This document shows, one piece after another, positions 15,865 through 24,684 of a DNA stretch of 64,000 bases. The stretch spans positions 856,296-920,295 of the forward strand of contig JAUNUK010000001.1 of NCBI GenBank assembly GCA_030538185.1, in the 5' to 3' direction. A model generated the notes under the pieces. It was not told the origin of the DNA. It did no database searches and saw only the letters and a list, made by a program, of their open reading frames with translations. Origin of the DNA: Actinomycetaceae bacterium. GTDB taxonomy: Bacteria; Actinomycetota; Actinomycetes; Actinomycetales; Actinomycetaceae. Within the stretch, counting starts at the first letter, position 1, and the number at the start of each line of letters is the position of its first letter. A program made the translations under genes and the position numbers.

Positions 15865-17742
15865 TCGGCTCTTCGCCAATATTTTCTTCGTTATCTTCTG
15901 GGCGCTTAAACCCAGGCCCTCGAGGATTGATCCCCTGCTGGCGTGTTCTAAGAATTCTTTTGGTACCCCAAAGGTGTAGACAGTGGCAGCGCAATCACCT
16001 TCGCAAAGAGAGTCACGCAGTTGAGAGCCAAAACCACCCGTGACAATCCCGTCTTCGATTGTGACGACTGTGTCAAAAGACTTGGCGAAGTTCACAAGAT
16101 CCCTCCCGATGGGAATGATCCACCTGGGGTCGGCCACTGTGGCGTCCCACCCGTGTTCTGACAAACTCTGGGCTATCTCTTTCGCAGTGGCTACGAAAGG
16201 ACCGATGCCTAACAGTAGGACTGAGCCTTGTTTAGCCCCGTCTGCCGGGCAGTCAGCCAAAATATCGACACTGCCAACGCGTCGTATGGCAGGGCTGGGG
16301 GCAGGTAGAGCACCCTTTGGGTAACGTAAAACCGTGGGGGCATGCGCTATTTTGACGGCCTCATCAAGTTCTTCTCGCAAGGTCACTTCATCCCTTGGTG
16401 CAGCAATGCGCAAACCGGGCACAGTGGACAATAAGGCAATATCCCAGACCCCATTGTGGGACGCTCCGTCCTCGCCTGTTATCCCCGCGCGATCAAGGAC
16501 TATGGTGATCCCTGCCCTGTGTAAGGCTGCGTCCATTAAAACCTGGTCGTAGGCCCTGTTCATGAAGGTCGCATACAGTGCCACCACTGGATGTAAACCG
16601 CCGTAGGCCATACCTGCCGCATTGGCGATAGCTTCCTGTTCAGCAATGCCCACATCAAATACCCGATTCGGGTAGGCATCCTTAAAAGGTCCCAGACCGA
16701 CCGGACGCAGCATTGCTGCCGTAATCCCCACGATTCGAGGATCGTCTTGCGCCAAGTGCAAGATCTCATCAGCAAATACAGCAGTCCACTGGAAGCGTTG
16801 CTTGTCGACTGGCAAGCCTGTCTCCGGGTGTATTTTGCCGACCGCATGGAAGCGATCCTCGTCGTTTTCCAAGGCCGGGGAATAACCGGAACCTTTTTGT
16901 GTAATCACGTGCACCAAAACGGGTTCGTTGTAGTCCTTGACCCTAGTAAAGGCAAACTCTAGGGCAGTGATGTCGTGACCATCTACAGGTCCGATATATT
17001 TCAAACCGAGGTCTTCAAACATGCCTTGTTGTGGGGCCAGGACATCCTTGACCCCCTTCTTCAGACCATGCAATGCCTCGTAGGCTAACTGGCCTGGTCG
17101 CCCCTTACCTTGCAGGGTCGTTTTCCCCCACTCCAAGACTTTTTCATAACCAGGATTCACACGCAAGGCATCCAGGTGGTGTGCCAAACCGCCAATAGTC
17201 GGGGCATACGATCGACCATTGTCGTTGACAACAATCACCATGGGTCCACGATCCCCTGAGGCAATATTGTTCAACGCCTCCCAAGCCATCCCTCCTGTCA
17301 AGGCACCATCACCAATAACCGTGATGACCCTACCGGGATCCCCCAGAAGTGCACGGGCACGGGCAATCCCATCCATCCATGCCAAGGAAGTGGAGGCATG
17401 AGAGTTTTCGAGTACGTCATAACGGCTTTCCGCCCTCGAAGGATAGCCTGACAACCCACCTTCTTGGCGGAGCATCGAAAAATCTTTGCGCCCAGTCAAC
17501 AGCTTGTGAACATAGGACTGGTGGCCGGTATCGAAAATCAAGGTGTCTTTGGGGCAGTCAAAAACTCGGTGCAGTGCAATGGTCAGTTCCACAACACCCA
17601 AATTTGGGCCCAGGTGTCCGCCTGTGGTGGATACCGAAGTGACCAGGAAGTCGCGGATCTCTTGGGATAATTCGTTTAGCTGATCTGAAGTGAGGTGTCG
17701 AAGGTCTCTAGGAGAGTTGATCTGTTCCAGCCATCTAGCCAC
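15847..17742 (-). CDS. dxs: 1-deoxy-D-xylulose-5-phosphate synthase
   Basis: This thiamine-diphosphate enzyme condenses pyruvate and glyceraldehyde 3-phosphate in the first step of the MEP isoprenoid pathway. It has 631 residues. Visible motifs are HLGPNLGVVELTIALH, FDTGHQSYVHKLLTGR, the ThDP motif GDGALTGGMAWEALNN, the transketolase pyrimidine domain with DVGIAEQEAI, and the C-terminal swivel domain. GTG 17742 is preferred because GAAAGG lies seven bases upstream; the ATG at 17790 has no ribosome site and adds 16 unconserved residues. It overlaps rnd tail-to-tail. Confidence 0.95.
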   Translation of the reverse strand: MARWLEQINSPRDLRHLTSDQLNELSQEIRDFLVTSVSTTGGHLGPNLGVVELTIALHRVFDCPKDTLIFDTGHQSYVHKLLTGRKDFSMLRQEGGLSGYPSRAESRYDVLENSHASTSLAWMDGIARARALLGDPGRVITVIGDGALTGGMAWEALNNIASGDRGPMVIVVNDNGRSYAPTIGGLAHHLDALRVNPGYEKVLEWGKTTLQGKGRPGQLAYEALHGLKKGVKDVLAPQQGMFEDLGLKYIGPVDGHDITALEFAFTRVKDYNEPVLVHVITQKGSGYSPALENDEDRFHAVGKIHPETGLPVDKQRFQWTAVFADEILHLAQDDPRIVGITAAMLRPVGLGPFKDAYPNRVFDVGIAEQEAIANAAGMAYGGLHPVVALYATFMNRAYDQVLMDAALHRAGITIVLDRAGITGEDGASHNGVWDIALLSTVPGLRIAAPRDEVTLREELDEAVKIAHAPTVLRYPKGALPAPSPAIRRVGSVDILADCPADGAKQGSVLLLGIGPFVATAKEIAQSLSEHGWDATVADPRWIIPIGRDLVNFAKSFDTVVTIEDGIVTGGFGSQLRDSLCEGDCAATVYTFGVPKEFLEHASRGSILEGLGLSAQKITKKILAKSRSLRTQ

Positions 17743-17834
17743 TTTCAAACCTTTCGACACAAACTCCCACAATCTTAGCCTGTCAAGCATCGAGTGGTTA
17801 CCCTAGTATGGTGATCATCCACAAAGGAGATGCC

Positions 17835-19844
17835 ATGCCCACATCACAGCCCTACGGTTCTTGGAACTCCCCCATTTCCACAGATTCTTTGGGTAAGTCG
17901 ATTCGACGAATCGAACAAGTGGCTCTTGATGGACAAAACGCCTACTGGGTTGAGGCACGCTCAGCCGAAGCGGGCCGCAATGTGCTGATGCGCTACAACC
18001 AAGAAGGCCAGGTCCAGGAGGTACTGCCCCCTGCTTCCGAGGGGTGGGAATATGATGTGCGCACCTCGGTACACGAATATGGCGGCCAAGCATACGCAGT
18101 ACTCGACTCCTTGATTATCTTTTCTTGTGGTCGGGACCACTTGGTCTACAGCTACAAAACCGACTCGCCCCTACCGCCCGTGCCTTTGACGGGCAAGCCT
18201 TCAAGCAGGTTCGCAGATCTCTACATTGATGCCCGCCGTTCTCGCGTATACGCCATTCATGAAGATCACTCGCAGCCAGGGCCCTGTCGTAACTCGATTG
18301 TCGCCATCCCCTTGGATGGGACAGCCAGATTAGATGCCTCGCGAGTCACGACTTTGTGGTCAGACTCTGATTTCGTCTCTTCCCTGTGCTTGTCCCCTGA
18401 CGGTAGGTTCCTTTCCTTCATCTCCTGGGATCACCCACATATGCCTTGGTCAAAGGCGGTTTTACGCGTCGCACAATTGGATGCCGCAGGTGAGATAACC
18501 TCCTGTATTGCCCTCACAGATGGCACAACTGCTCCTCTGCAAGCCAGGTGGAGCCCGCTTGGCGAACTCATCTTCGCCGACAACCCGACTAGGTGGTGGA
18601 ATCTTTGGCGCATCGAGGGCTGGGATCGCATCCCCGAGGGCGCCTCGTGGTCCCTTGAGGATCTGCGTTTTCGTCCGTTGAATCCGGGTTCGAGAGATCA
18701 CTGCGGACCAGGTTGGTATCTGGGGGCTTGTGATTTCGAATTCCTGGATGCTGACATGCTTGTTTCATCCTGGTCCGAGGGCGGGACGCGGAAAATCGGA
18801 AGCATCAAGATATCGAATGGCGAAACCGAGGCCTGGCCACTTCAGTGGTTCCCACAAGGACAGGTGCGCGCGAAAGATGGCCTAACCCTTGCGGTCATGA
18901 GTTCCTGGGATCACCCCACCAGCCTCGTAGCAATAAAAAACGGCCAGGTAACAGTCATCCGCTCCTCAATGACCGAGGACTATCCTCACGAGTACATCGC
19001 CCGTCCACGTCTCTTGGAGTGGGCCTCCCCTGATGGTCTGCCTATCACCGGTTGGTATTATCCGCCCACGAGTCCTGAATACAGTGGCCCCTCACAAGAC
19101 TTGCCGCCCCTGATCCTGAATGTACACGGCGGTCCAACCGCTGAAGCGCTCCCAGGTTTCGACCCGACTATCTGCACCTTCACATCTCGAGGTTTCGCCT
19201 ACCTGGATGTTAACTACCGCGGCTCTTGGGGACGTGGGACAGATTTCGTCGAGGCTCTAAATGGCTGCTGGGGCGTCAAGGATGTGGCTGACTGTGTTTC
19301 TGGTGCCCAGGCTGCAGTTTCACAAAAACTGGCTGATCCCTCACGCCTGGCAATACGCGGGATTTCTGCCGGGGGCTTCACTACCTTAGCCGCCCTCACG
19401 TCAACGTCGGTTTTCACGGCTGGGTGTGACATCTCTGGGCCAGCCGATCTGCTTTCGATGGCATCAACGACCCACAAGTACGAGACCTACTATGTTGACT
19501 CTCTGGTGGGAACCTTGGACCGCGAGGACCCTGTGTGGATGGCTCGTTCTCCCATTACACGAGTTGCCGAGATCTCTGCCCCGCTGCTGATTCAGCAAGG
19601 TGAAATTGACAAGGTAGTCCCCTTAGAACAGTCCAGAATCATCTACAAGACCCTCCTCGAAGAAGGAAAACCGGTTGCCCTTCGCGTCTTTACCAATGAA
19701 GGCCACGGCTTTATGTCTTCACGCGCCATTTCGCTTGCACACGCGGCAGAACTCGCCTTCTACCGCAGGATCTGGAACATTACCCCTCCCAGCGAAGAAG
19801 CCGAGCAAGATGCTAACGCCGTTAACCTGGATAACTGGCCCTAG
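17835..19844 (+). CDS. S9 family peptidase (prolyl oligopeptidase family)
   Basis: This is a 669-residue serine peptidase of the acyl-aminoacyl/dipeptidyl peptidase group. A beta-propeller-like N-terminal half (about 1-390) precedes an alpha/beta hydrolase domain. The domain has oxyanion segment NVHGGPT, nucleophile GISAGGF, acid Asp in QQGEIDKVVP and His in NEGHGF. No signal peptide is seen, so it is cytoplasmic. The start is ATG 17835, with AAAGGAG at the right spacing; the upstream ATG at 17808 has none. A role in using imported peptides is plausible, since a peptide importer and leucyl aminopeptidase are in the same window. Confidence 0.92.
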   Translation: MPTSQPYGSWNSPISTDSLGKSIRRIEQVALDGQNAYWVEARSAEAGRNVLMRYNQEGQVQEVLPPASEGWEYDVRTSVHEYGGQAYAVLDSLIIFSCGRDHLVYSYKTDSPLPPVPLTGKPSSRFADLYIDARRSRVYAIHEDHSQPGPCRNSIVAIPLDGTARLDASRVTTLWSDSDFVSSLCLSPDGRFLSFISWDHPHMPWSKAVLRVAQLDAAGEITSCIALTDGTTAPLQARWSPLGELIFADNPTRWWNLWRIEGWDRIPEGASWSLEDLRFRPLNPGSRDHCGPGWYLGACDFEFLDADMLVSSWSEGGTRKIGSIKISNGETEAWPLQWFPQGQVRAKDGLTLAVMSSWDHPTSLVAIKNGQVTVIRSSMTEDYPHEYIARPRLLEWASPDGLPITGWYYPPTSPEYSGPSQDLPPLILNVHGGPTAEALPGFDPTICTFTSRGFAYLDVNYRGSWGRGTDFVEALNGCWGVKDVADCVSGAQAAVSQKLADPSRLAIRGISAGGFTTLAALTSTSVFTAGCDISGPADLLSMASTTHKYETYYVDSLVGTLDREDPVWMARSPITRVAEISAPLLIQQGEIDKVVPLEQSRIIYKTLLEEGKPVALRVFTNEGHGFMSSRAISLAHAAELAFYRRIWNITPPSEEAEQDANAVNLDNWP

Positions 19845-19895
19845 TCAGGCATTGAACCGGCAGACTTTGAAACGATAATCTTCGTGATGCAGGAG

Positions 19896-22397
19896 CTACA
19901 GCAATAGGTTGCGTATGTCTTGAGCGCTTATGTCAGTGGCCCCCATGAGTTCCTCGTCCAACACCGCGTTTATCAACTGACGTTTCTTATCCTTCAACGC
20001 CATAACCTTTTCTTCTATTGTGTTTTTCGACACCAATCTGTAGACGCTAACCTTCTTGTCCTGTCCGATCCTGTGTGCGCGGTCAACGGCCTGTTCTTCA
20101 ACCGCTGGATTCCACCACGGGTCGGCAATAAAGACATAGTCGGCTTCTGTGAGGTTTAACCCCACGCCCCCTGCCCTCAGAGAGATAAGAAAAGCTGCCG
20201 AGGGCGACTCCTTGAAACTCTCAATAACCTGCGCTCTGTTTCGTGTGGAGCCATCCAAATAGGCATGGGGCACCCCTTGCCCCCTAATGCCCTCTCTAAT
20301 GAGCTCCAAGAAGGATGTGAACTGGGAGAAGACCAAGACATGATGCCCCTGTCTGACCAAGTCCGCAACAGTTGTCACCAGGTAGTCAAGTTTCGCTGAG
20401 GCCGTATCCAGGCTTGGGGTGGCAAAGCGAGTGGACAATGCCAGCATTCGAAGCTTGGTCAAAGCGGCCAAAATTGCGATCCTATTGACACCGTAGTCTT
20501 CCAAAAGACCACTGAGCCTCAGCCTTTGAACTTGCAGGTATTCTTCATAAACTTTGCGATGCTCCGGGTGCAGATCAATGAGGATCTCTTGCTCAGTTTT
20601 TTCTGGCAGTTCGCTTGCAACCTGGGCTTTCTTTCGTCGCAAAATGAATGGCGCAACCCGGGCCTTGGTCGATTCATCGAGCACTAGCTCTCTTTGTGAA
20701 CCCAGTGCGGAGGGTAAGGCCAAACGCATGAGGGAAGACAGATCGCTTATTGAGTTTTCTATAGGGGTACCTGTAGCGCAAATAGCCCATTCACGTGGCA
20801 GTTTAAGGGCCGCTTTGTGGCCCAAGGTATCGGCGTTCTTCAAGTTTTGTGCCTCGTCAAAGACCAGTCCTGCCCACGGTATCTGCGCATACCGTGGGGC
20901 ATCAAGACGCAAAAGGCCATAGGTTGTCAGGACCACGTCAGTTTCGCTCGCATCAAACACTGAGTCACGTGAAGAAACCCTCTTTACACGCAAGTCTGGG
21001 GCAAAGCGTGCAGATTCTTCACTCCACACCTCGGCCACAGATGTCGGTGCCACAACTAAGACCGCTCCACCGAGCATTCCCGCCTTTTTTAATGACCTCA
21101 CAACCGTCAAGACCTGCAAGGTCTTACCCAGCCCCATATCGTCGGCCAGTATCGCGCCCAGTCCCAGACGCACTCGAGATAACAGCCATTTCACGCCGTG
21201 CAGTTGATAGTCGCGAAGTGTCGTCCCCACAGGTGCCACAACTGCGATCCCTGGTTCTTGCATTCTTTGTTTCAGCTTTTCCCAGGCACCATCACTATCG
21301 ACATTGTGACCTAGTTCAAGGATCTCTTGTATCACACCAATATGAGATACCCCCAGACGGAAGTGCCCGTCATCACTGCTAGCGTTTCCCCGGTCCTTAG
21401 CCTCGGCCAGAAGACTGGACATTGTCACATACTCTTCGCCAGATATGTCCACCCACTGACCTGTCGGCATGCGCAGCCACATCTCTCCGCTATCCAGGGC
21501 TTCTTGAACTGCCTCAAACCCAAGAACTTCTGAACCTAAGCGAATGCTTGCATGAATATCAAACCAGTCCATCGTCCCTTCAGGCTCCTTGGGCGCCCCG
21601 CCCTCGGAAATGTTTTTAATACTCAGATGCAACTGTGCATATAGGGGATTTTCGAGGTTGGGTTTAGCAGCGTGTTCTCCGTTTCTTCCCACAATCGGGA
21701 CCAGCTGTTCCAGCGCGGGGGCGTAATCCATCCAAAACTCGAAAGCTTCATGGGAGGGAATCTTGATGTCCTTGCCTTCAATGAACAGCCTTGAAGTCAG
21801 CCCCAAAGTCTCATGAGTATTCAACAATACGAGGACTGCTTGAGTGGGGACCCACACTGCCCAAGGATCTGCACCTAAGAACATGCATTCTTCTGCCAGG
21901 ACCTCTGTGCCGTTAATGCGCAAGGCGGGCAGAAGGCAGATGCCCTGGGTACCCACATCCTTCAATACAAGAGCATATTCAGGTGGTGTCCTCAGGCATT
22001 CCACTTTGAGGCCTTCTGGTCCAATAATGCTAACCCCCGCCTCAATGGCATCACGCATGGCCTGGCCTACTGCAAGTTTCGATTCGCGCAGGTCAATGTC
22101 TTTGGGCGCAGTCGGCCCATGTGGGAAACCGGCTGCTGAACATATCTGTTTAACCGCACGCAACTGGCGCGGTTCTAGTCCCTCCGTGACGGAAACCCAA
22201 CGTGAGGTCAGATCCTTCCAGCTTGCCCTCTGTGTGCTCCACTGGTTGTTTTTATCCAAGCGCATGGGACTCACGAGCATACTTCTCGTGCCTACCTCAA
22301 TGCGCAGCGCCAGGGGTTGCTTAATTTCTACAAGAGCCTGTGAAAGGGTATGTCTCCATGGAGAGTCCATGCTTGGTGGCGTCGCAGATGAGGGCAT
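19896..22397 (-). CDS. SNF2-family DEAD/DEAH box helicase
   Basis: This is an 833-residue Swi2/Snf2 ATPase, probably remodelling DNA-protein complexes. The ATPase half (from about residue 385) has motif I DDMGLGKT, motif II DEAQ, motif III ATGTPIENS, LVFSQFTSF, motif V LRAGGVGLNL and motif VI DRAHRIGQ. The N-terminal 380 residues have no recognisable zinc finger; some bacterial relatives carry a SWIM domain there. ATG 22397 is preceded by TACAAT after six bases, suggesting a leaderless transcript divergent from the methyltransferase gene. No restriction or defence partners adjoin it. Confidence 0.92.
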   Translation of the reverse strand: MPSSATPPSMDSPWRHTLSQALVEIKQPLALRIEVGTRSMLVSPMRLDKNNQWSTQRASWKDLTSRWVSVTEGLEPRQLRAVKQICSAAGFPHGPTAPKDIDLRESKLAVGQAMRDAIEAGVSIIGPEGLKVECLRTPPEYALVLKDVGTQGICLLPALRINGTEVLAEECMFLGADPWAVWVPTQAVLVLLNTHETLGLTSRLFIEGKDIKIPSHEAFEFWMDYAPALEQLVPIVGRNGEHAAKPNLENPLYAQLHLSIKNISEGGAPKEPEGTMDWFDIHASIRLGSEVLGFEAVQEALDSGEMWLRMPTGQWVDISGEEYVTMSSLLAEAKDRGNASSDDGHFRLGVSHIGVIQEILELGHNVDSDGAWEKLKQRMQEPGIAVVAPVGTTLRDYQLHGVKWLLSRVRLGLGAILADDMGLGKTLQVLTVVRSLKKAGMLGGAVLVVAPTSVAEVWSEESARFAPDLRVKRVSSRDSVFDASETDVVLTTYGLLRLDAPRYAQIPWAGLVFDEAQNLKNADTLGHKAALKLPREWAICATGTPIENSISDLSSLMRLALPSALGSQRELVLDESTKARVAPFILRRKKAQVASELPEKTEQEILIDLHPEHRKVYEEYLQVQRLRLSGLLEDYGVNRIAILAALTKLRMLALSTRFATPSLDTASAKLDYLVTTVADLVRQGHHVLVFSQFTSFLELIREGIRGQGVPHAYLDGSTRNRAQVIESFKESPSAAFLISLRAGGVGLNLTEADYVFIADPWWNPAVEEQAVDRAHRIGQDKKVSVYRLVSKNTIEEKVMALKDKKRQLINAVLDEELMGATDISAQDIRNLLL

Positions 22398-22470
22398 CAG
22401 ACCATTGTAACCCGAGCGCGCCTTGGGCTAAGTGGCGATACCTTTGTGCAAGTCCGTGTAAGAATAGGGC

Positions 22471-22932
22471 GTGCTTCACGTCATTTTCTTTTGCCCACGG
22501 ATACCCGGCAACACAGGAAACACCATTCGCTTATCCGCCTGCACCGGCTCGATGTTGCATTTGGTGGAACCCATGGTTTTCGACATGGATGACACGAAAC
22601 TGCGCCGAGCCGGCTTGGACTACCACGACCTAGCGCATGTTCAGGTCCACCCCAATTTGGATGATGCCTTGGCTTGCGTTCCTGGCAAGATCTGGGCATT
22701 CACAGGGCATGCCACAACAAGTTTTTCTGATATCACCTACGGCGGGGAGGACGGCTTATTATTTGGCCCAGAAGATACGGGGTTGCCTGAAGATGTCATG
22801 CAACACCCGCGTGTTGAGGCCTGTGTGCGCATCCCTATGCTGCCTGACGCACGTTCGCTAAACCTATCGGCATCAGCCTCTATTGCAGTCTATGAAGCGT
22901 GGCGCCAACTGGATTATGTGAACGGAGTTTGA
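22471..22932 (+). CDS. trmL: tRNA (cytidine/uridine-2'-O-)-methyltransferase TrmL-like (SPOUT)
   Basis: This is a 153-residue SPOUT methyltransferase that would 2'-O-methylate the wobble base of certain leucine tRNAs. The three SPOUT motifs are clear: PGNTGNTIRLSACTG, LLFGPEDTGLPEDV, and IPMLPDARSLNLSASASIAVYEAWR, which form the S-adenosylmethionine-binding knot. Length and lack of extra domains fit TrmL rather than SpoU enzymes. The start is GTG 22471; a TAAGAAT stretch 5-6 bases upstream and no Shine-Dalgarno suggest leaderless expression. Confidence 0.88.
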   Translation: MLHVIFFCPRIPGNTGNTIRLSACTGSMLHLVEPMVFDMDDTKLRRAGLDYHDLAHVQVHPNLDDALACVPGKIWAFTGHATTSFSDITYGGEDGLLFGPEDTGLPEDVMQHPRVEACVRIPMLPDARSLNLSASASIAVYEAWRQLDYVNGV

Positions 22933-22973
22933 CCCAGAGGTGACTTTGATGAGACCTTTTACATCACACGGAC

Positions 22974-22979
22974 TAGTAT
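22974..22979 (+). promoter_or_regulatory. -10 element of a leaderless pepA transcript
   Basis: TAGTAT lies seven bases before the GTG start of the aminopeptidase gene and no ribosome site is present, so the transcript probably begins at the start codon. The same arrangement precedes several other genes in the window. Confidence 0.5.
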
Positions 22980-22986
22980 CTGAGTT

Positions 22987-24474
22987 GTGAATTCATTAAA
23001 ACTTCAAACAAACTCCGTTGCGTCTATCCTCCCAAATTCGGCAGTTATCGTTTTTGTAAACCCAGCTCTGGCTGATGAAAACACTGCCCTTCCCTTGCGC
23101 CTTCCACCCGAGTGGAGCCCATCTGTTGAGGAAGCCATTTCGGCACTTGGCTTCAAAGCAGACCCGGGTCAAGTTGTGTGTAGCCAAGCACCACAGGCTC
23201 TCGGTGCGCAGCTTTTAGTTCTGGTCGGACTTGATTCTTCTTCTGGCGATGAGGCCCAAAGGGCAGAGGCGCTACGTGTCGCATCTGGTGCCGCCGTGCG
23301 CCAAGCCCCCAAGGAACGCAACCTCTTTATTGTCAGCCCTGTAGAACAGCCTGCTGAGGTTCAAGCGGTGTCGGATGGCCTGCTTTTGGGCGATTACTCT
23401 TTTACGAGTTACACCACCAAGGCCAAAACACCTGAACGTGACATAACACTGTGGGTCTCAGATGGTGGCGAGATACTCGAAGCCTCACTGGCCAAAAGCG
23501 CTGAGGTAGTTCAGGGCGTGAACCTGGCACGGACCTTGATTAACACTCCCCCTCAAGCCATGTTCCCCGCAGAGTTTGTCACACAGATTGAGGCCGCAAG
23601 CCAAGGCATAGCGAATTTGAGCTGTGAAATCCTGGACGAAAAGCAGCTAAAGGCTCAAGGCTACGGCGGGCTTGTAGCCGTGGGGCAAGGTTCTCCCAAT
23701 CCCCCGCGCCTGTTGATTATGCGCTACACGCCTGATGATGCGAAGTCTTCGGTGGCTTTGGTCGGCAAGGGCATCACCTTTGACTCTGGCGGCCTGTCTT
23801 TGAAGCCTCCCAAGAGCATGCTGACGATGAAATCCGACATGTCTGGAGCTGCAGCCGTATGTGCAGCCACGCTGGTGGCAGCTAAACGCGGAGTCAAGGT
23901 CCAGATCACCACCTTTGCCTGTATGGCAGAGAACCTGGTGGATTCACGTTCAACCAGGCCATCCGATGTGATCACTTTAAAGTCAGGCACCACTGTTGAG
24001 GTTACGAACACAGATGCTGAAGGCCGTTTGGTCTTGGCTGATGGCTTGAGTGCCGCCTGTGACGAAAATCCAGATATGGTCATTGATATTGCCACTCTCA
24101 CGGGAGCACAGATCGTCGCCCTGGGCAACCGCACTGCAGGTGTTATGGGAAGCGAAGCCACACGTCAAGCAGTGGTTGATGCCGCTAAAGAAAGTGGCGA
24201 AGACATGTGGCCCATGCCTTTACCCGGGCACCTCATGAAGGCGCTGGATTCGACGGTTGCAGATATGGTCAATACGCCCATGCCCGCTGCTGAGGCAGGC
24301 ATGCTGATGGCAGGCCAGTTCCTTTCACGTTTCGTAGGCGACACCCCTTGGGCACATATCGACATTGCCGGTCCGAGCTTTAACGAAGCAACGCCTTGGG
24401 GCTATACGCCCAAAGGTGGCACAGGCGTAGGTGTGCGCACCCTCCTACATCTCATCGAAGCTCACAACCGTTAG
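22987..24474 (+). CDS. pepA: Leucyl aminopeptidase (M17 family)
   Basis: This cytosolic two-metal aminopeptidase releases N-terminal residues from peptides. It has 495 residues. The C-terminal catalytic domain shows GKGITFDSGGLSLKPP, the MKSDMSGAAAV segment with metal-binding Lys and Asp, and the family signature NTDAEGRLVLAD. The N-terminal macro-like domain (about 1-170) is less conserved. GTG 22987 is probably a leaderless start. Its position just before the E2 gene sucB is typical of actinobacteria. Confidence 0.95.
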   Translation: MNSLKLQTNSVASILPNSAVIVFVNPALADENTALPLRLPPEWSPSVEEAISALGFKADPGQVVCSQAPQALGAQLLVLVGLDSSSGDEAQRAEALRVASGAAVRQAPKERNLFIVSPVEQPAEVQAVSDGLLLGDYSFTSYTTKAKTPERDITLWVSDGGEILEASLAKSAEVVQGVNLARTLINTPPQAMFPAEFVTQIEAASQGIANLSCEILDEKQLKAQGYGGLVAVGQGSPNPPRLLIMRYTPDDAKSSVALVGKGITFDSGGLSLKPPKSMLTMKSDMSGAAAVCAATLVAAKRGVKVQITTFACMAENLVDSRSTRPSDVITLKSGTTVEVTNTDAEGRLVLADGLSAACDENPDMVIDIATLTGAQIVALGNRTAGVMGSEATRQAVVDAAKESGEDMWPMPLPGHLMKALDSTVADMVNTPMPAAEAGMLMAGQFLSRFVGDTPWAHIDIAGPSFNEATPWGYTPKGGTGVGVRTLLHLIEAHNR

Positions 24475-24684
24475 ACGACTCCGCGATACACCAGGGAGGC
24501 TGCAAGCTTTCTTAGCTTATGGGACAATGGACCCAGCTCAATCGAAGCCATGTTTAAGGAACTTGGAATCAATTGCTGCATGTAGACGTTGTCCATAGTG
24601 GAAGACATGCATTAGCTGAGATTGACATGATTCTTGCGGGTCAACCACATAACTGAAAAATATACGAGTAGAGGAAGGCTCTAG

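Noticed and set aside
19896..22397. SNF2 helicase as part of a defence system
   Set aside because: Neighbours are a peptidase and a tRNA methyltransferase; no nuclease, methylase or other defence partner adjoins it.
24475..24684. Gap between pepA and sucB with an imperfect inverted repeat (24518-24527 and 24589-24597), short peptides and a TTGACA
   Set aside because: The repeat has a bulge and a loop of about 60 bases, the peptides lack ribosome sites, and no -10 hexamer stands at a normal distance from TTGACA; nothing is firm enough to list.
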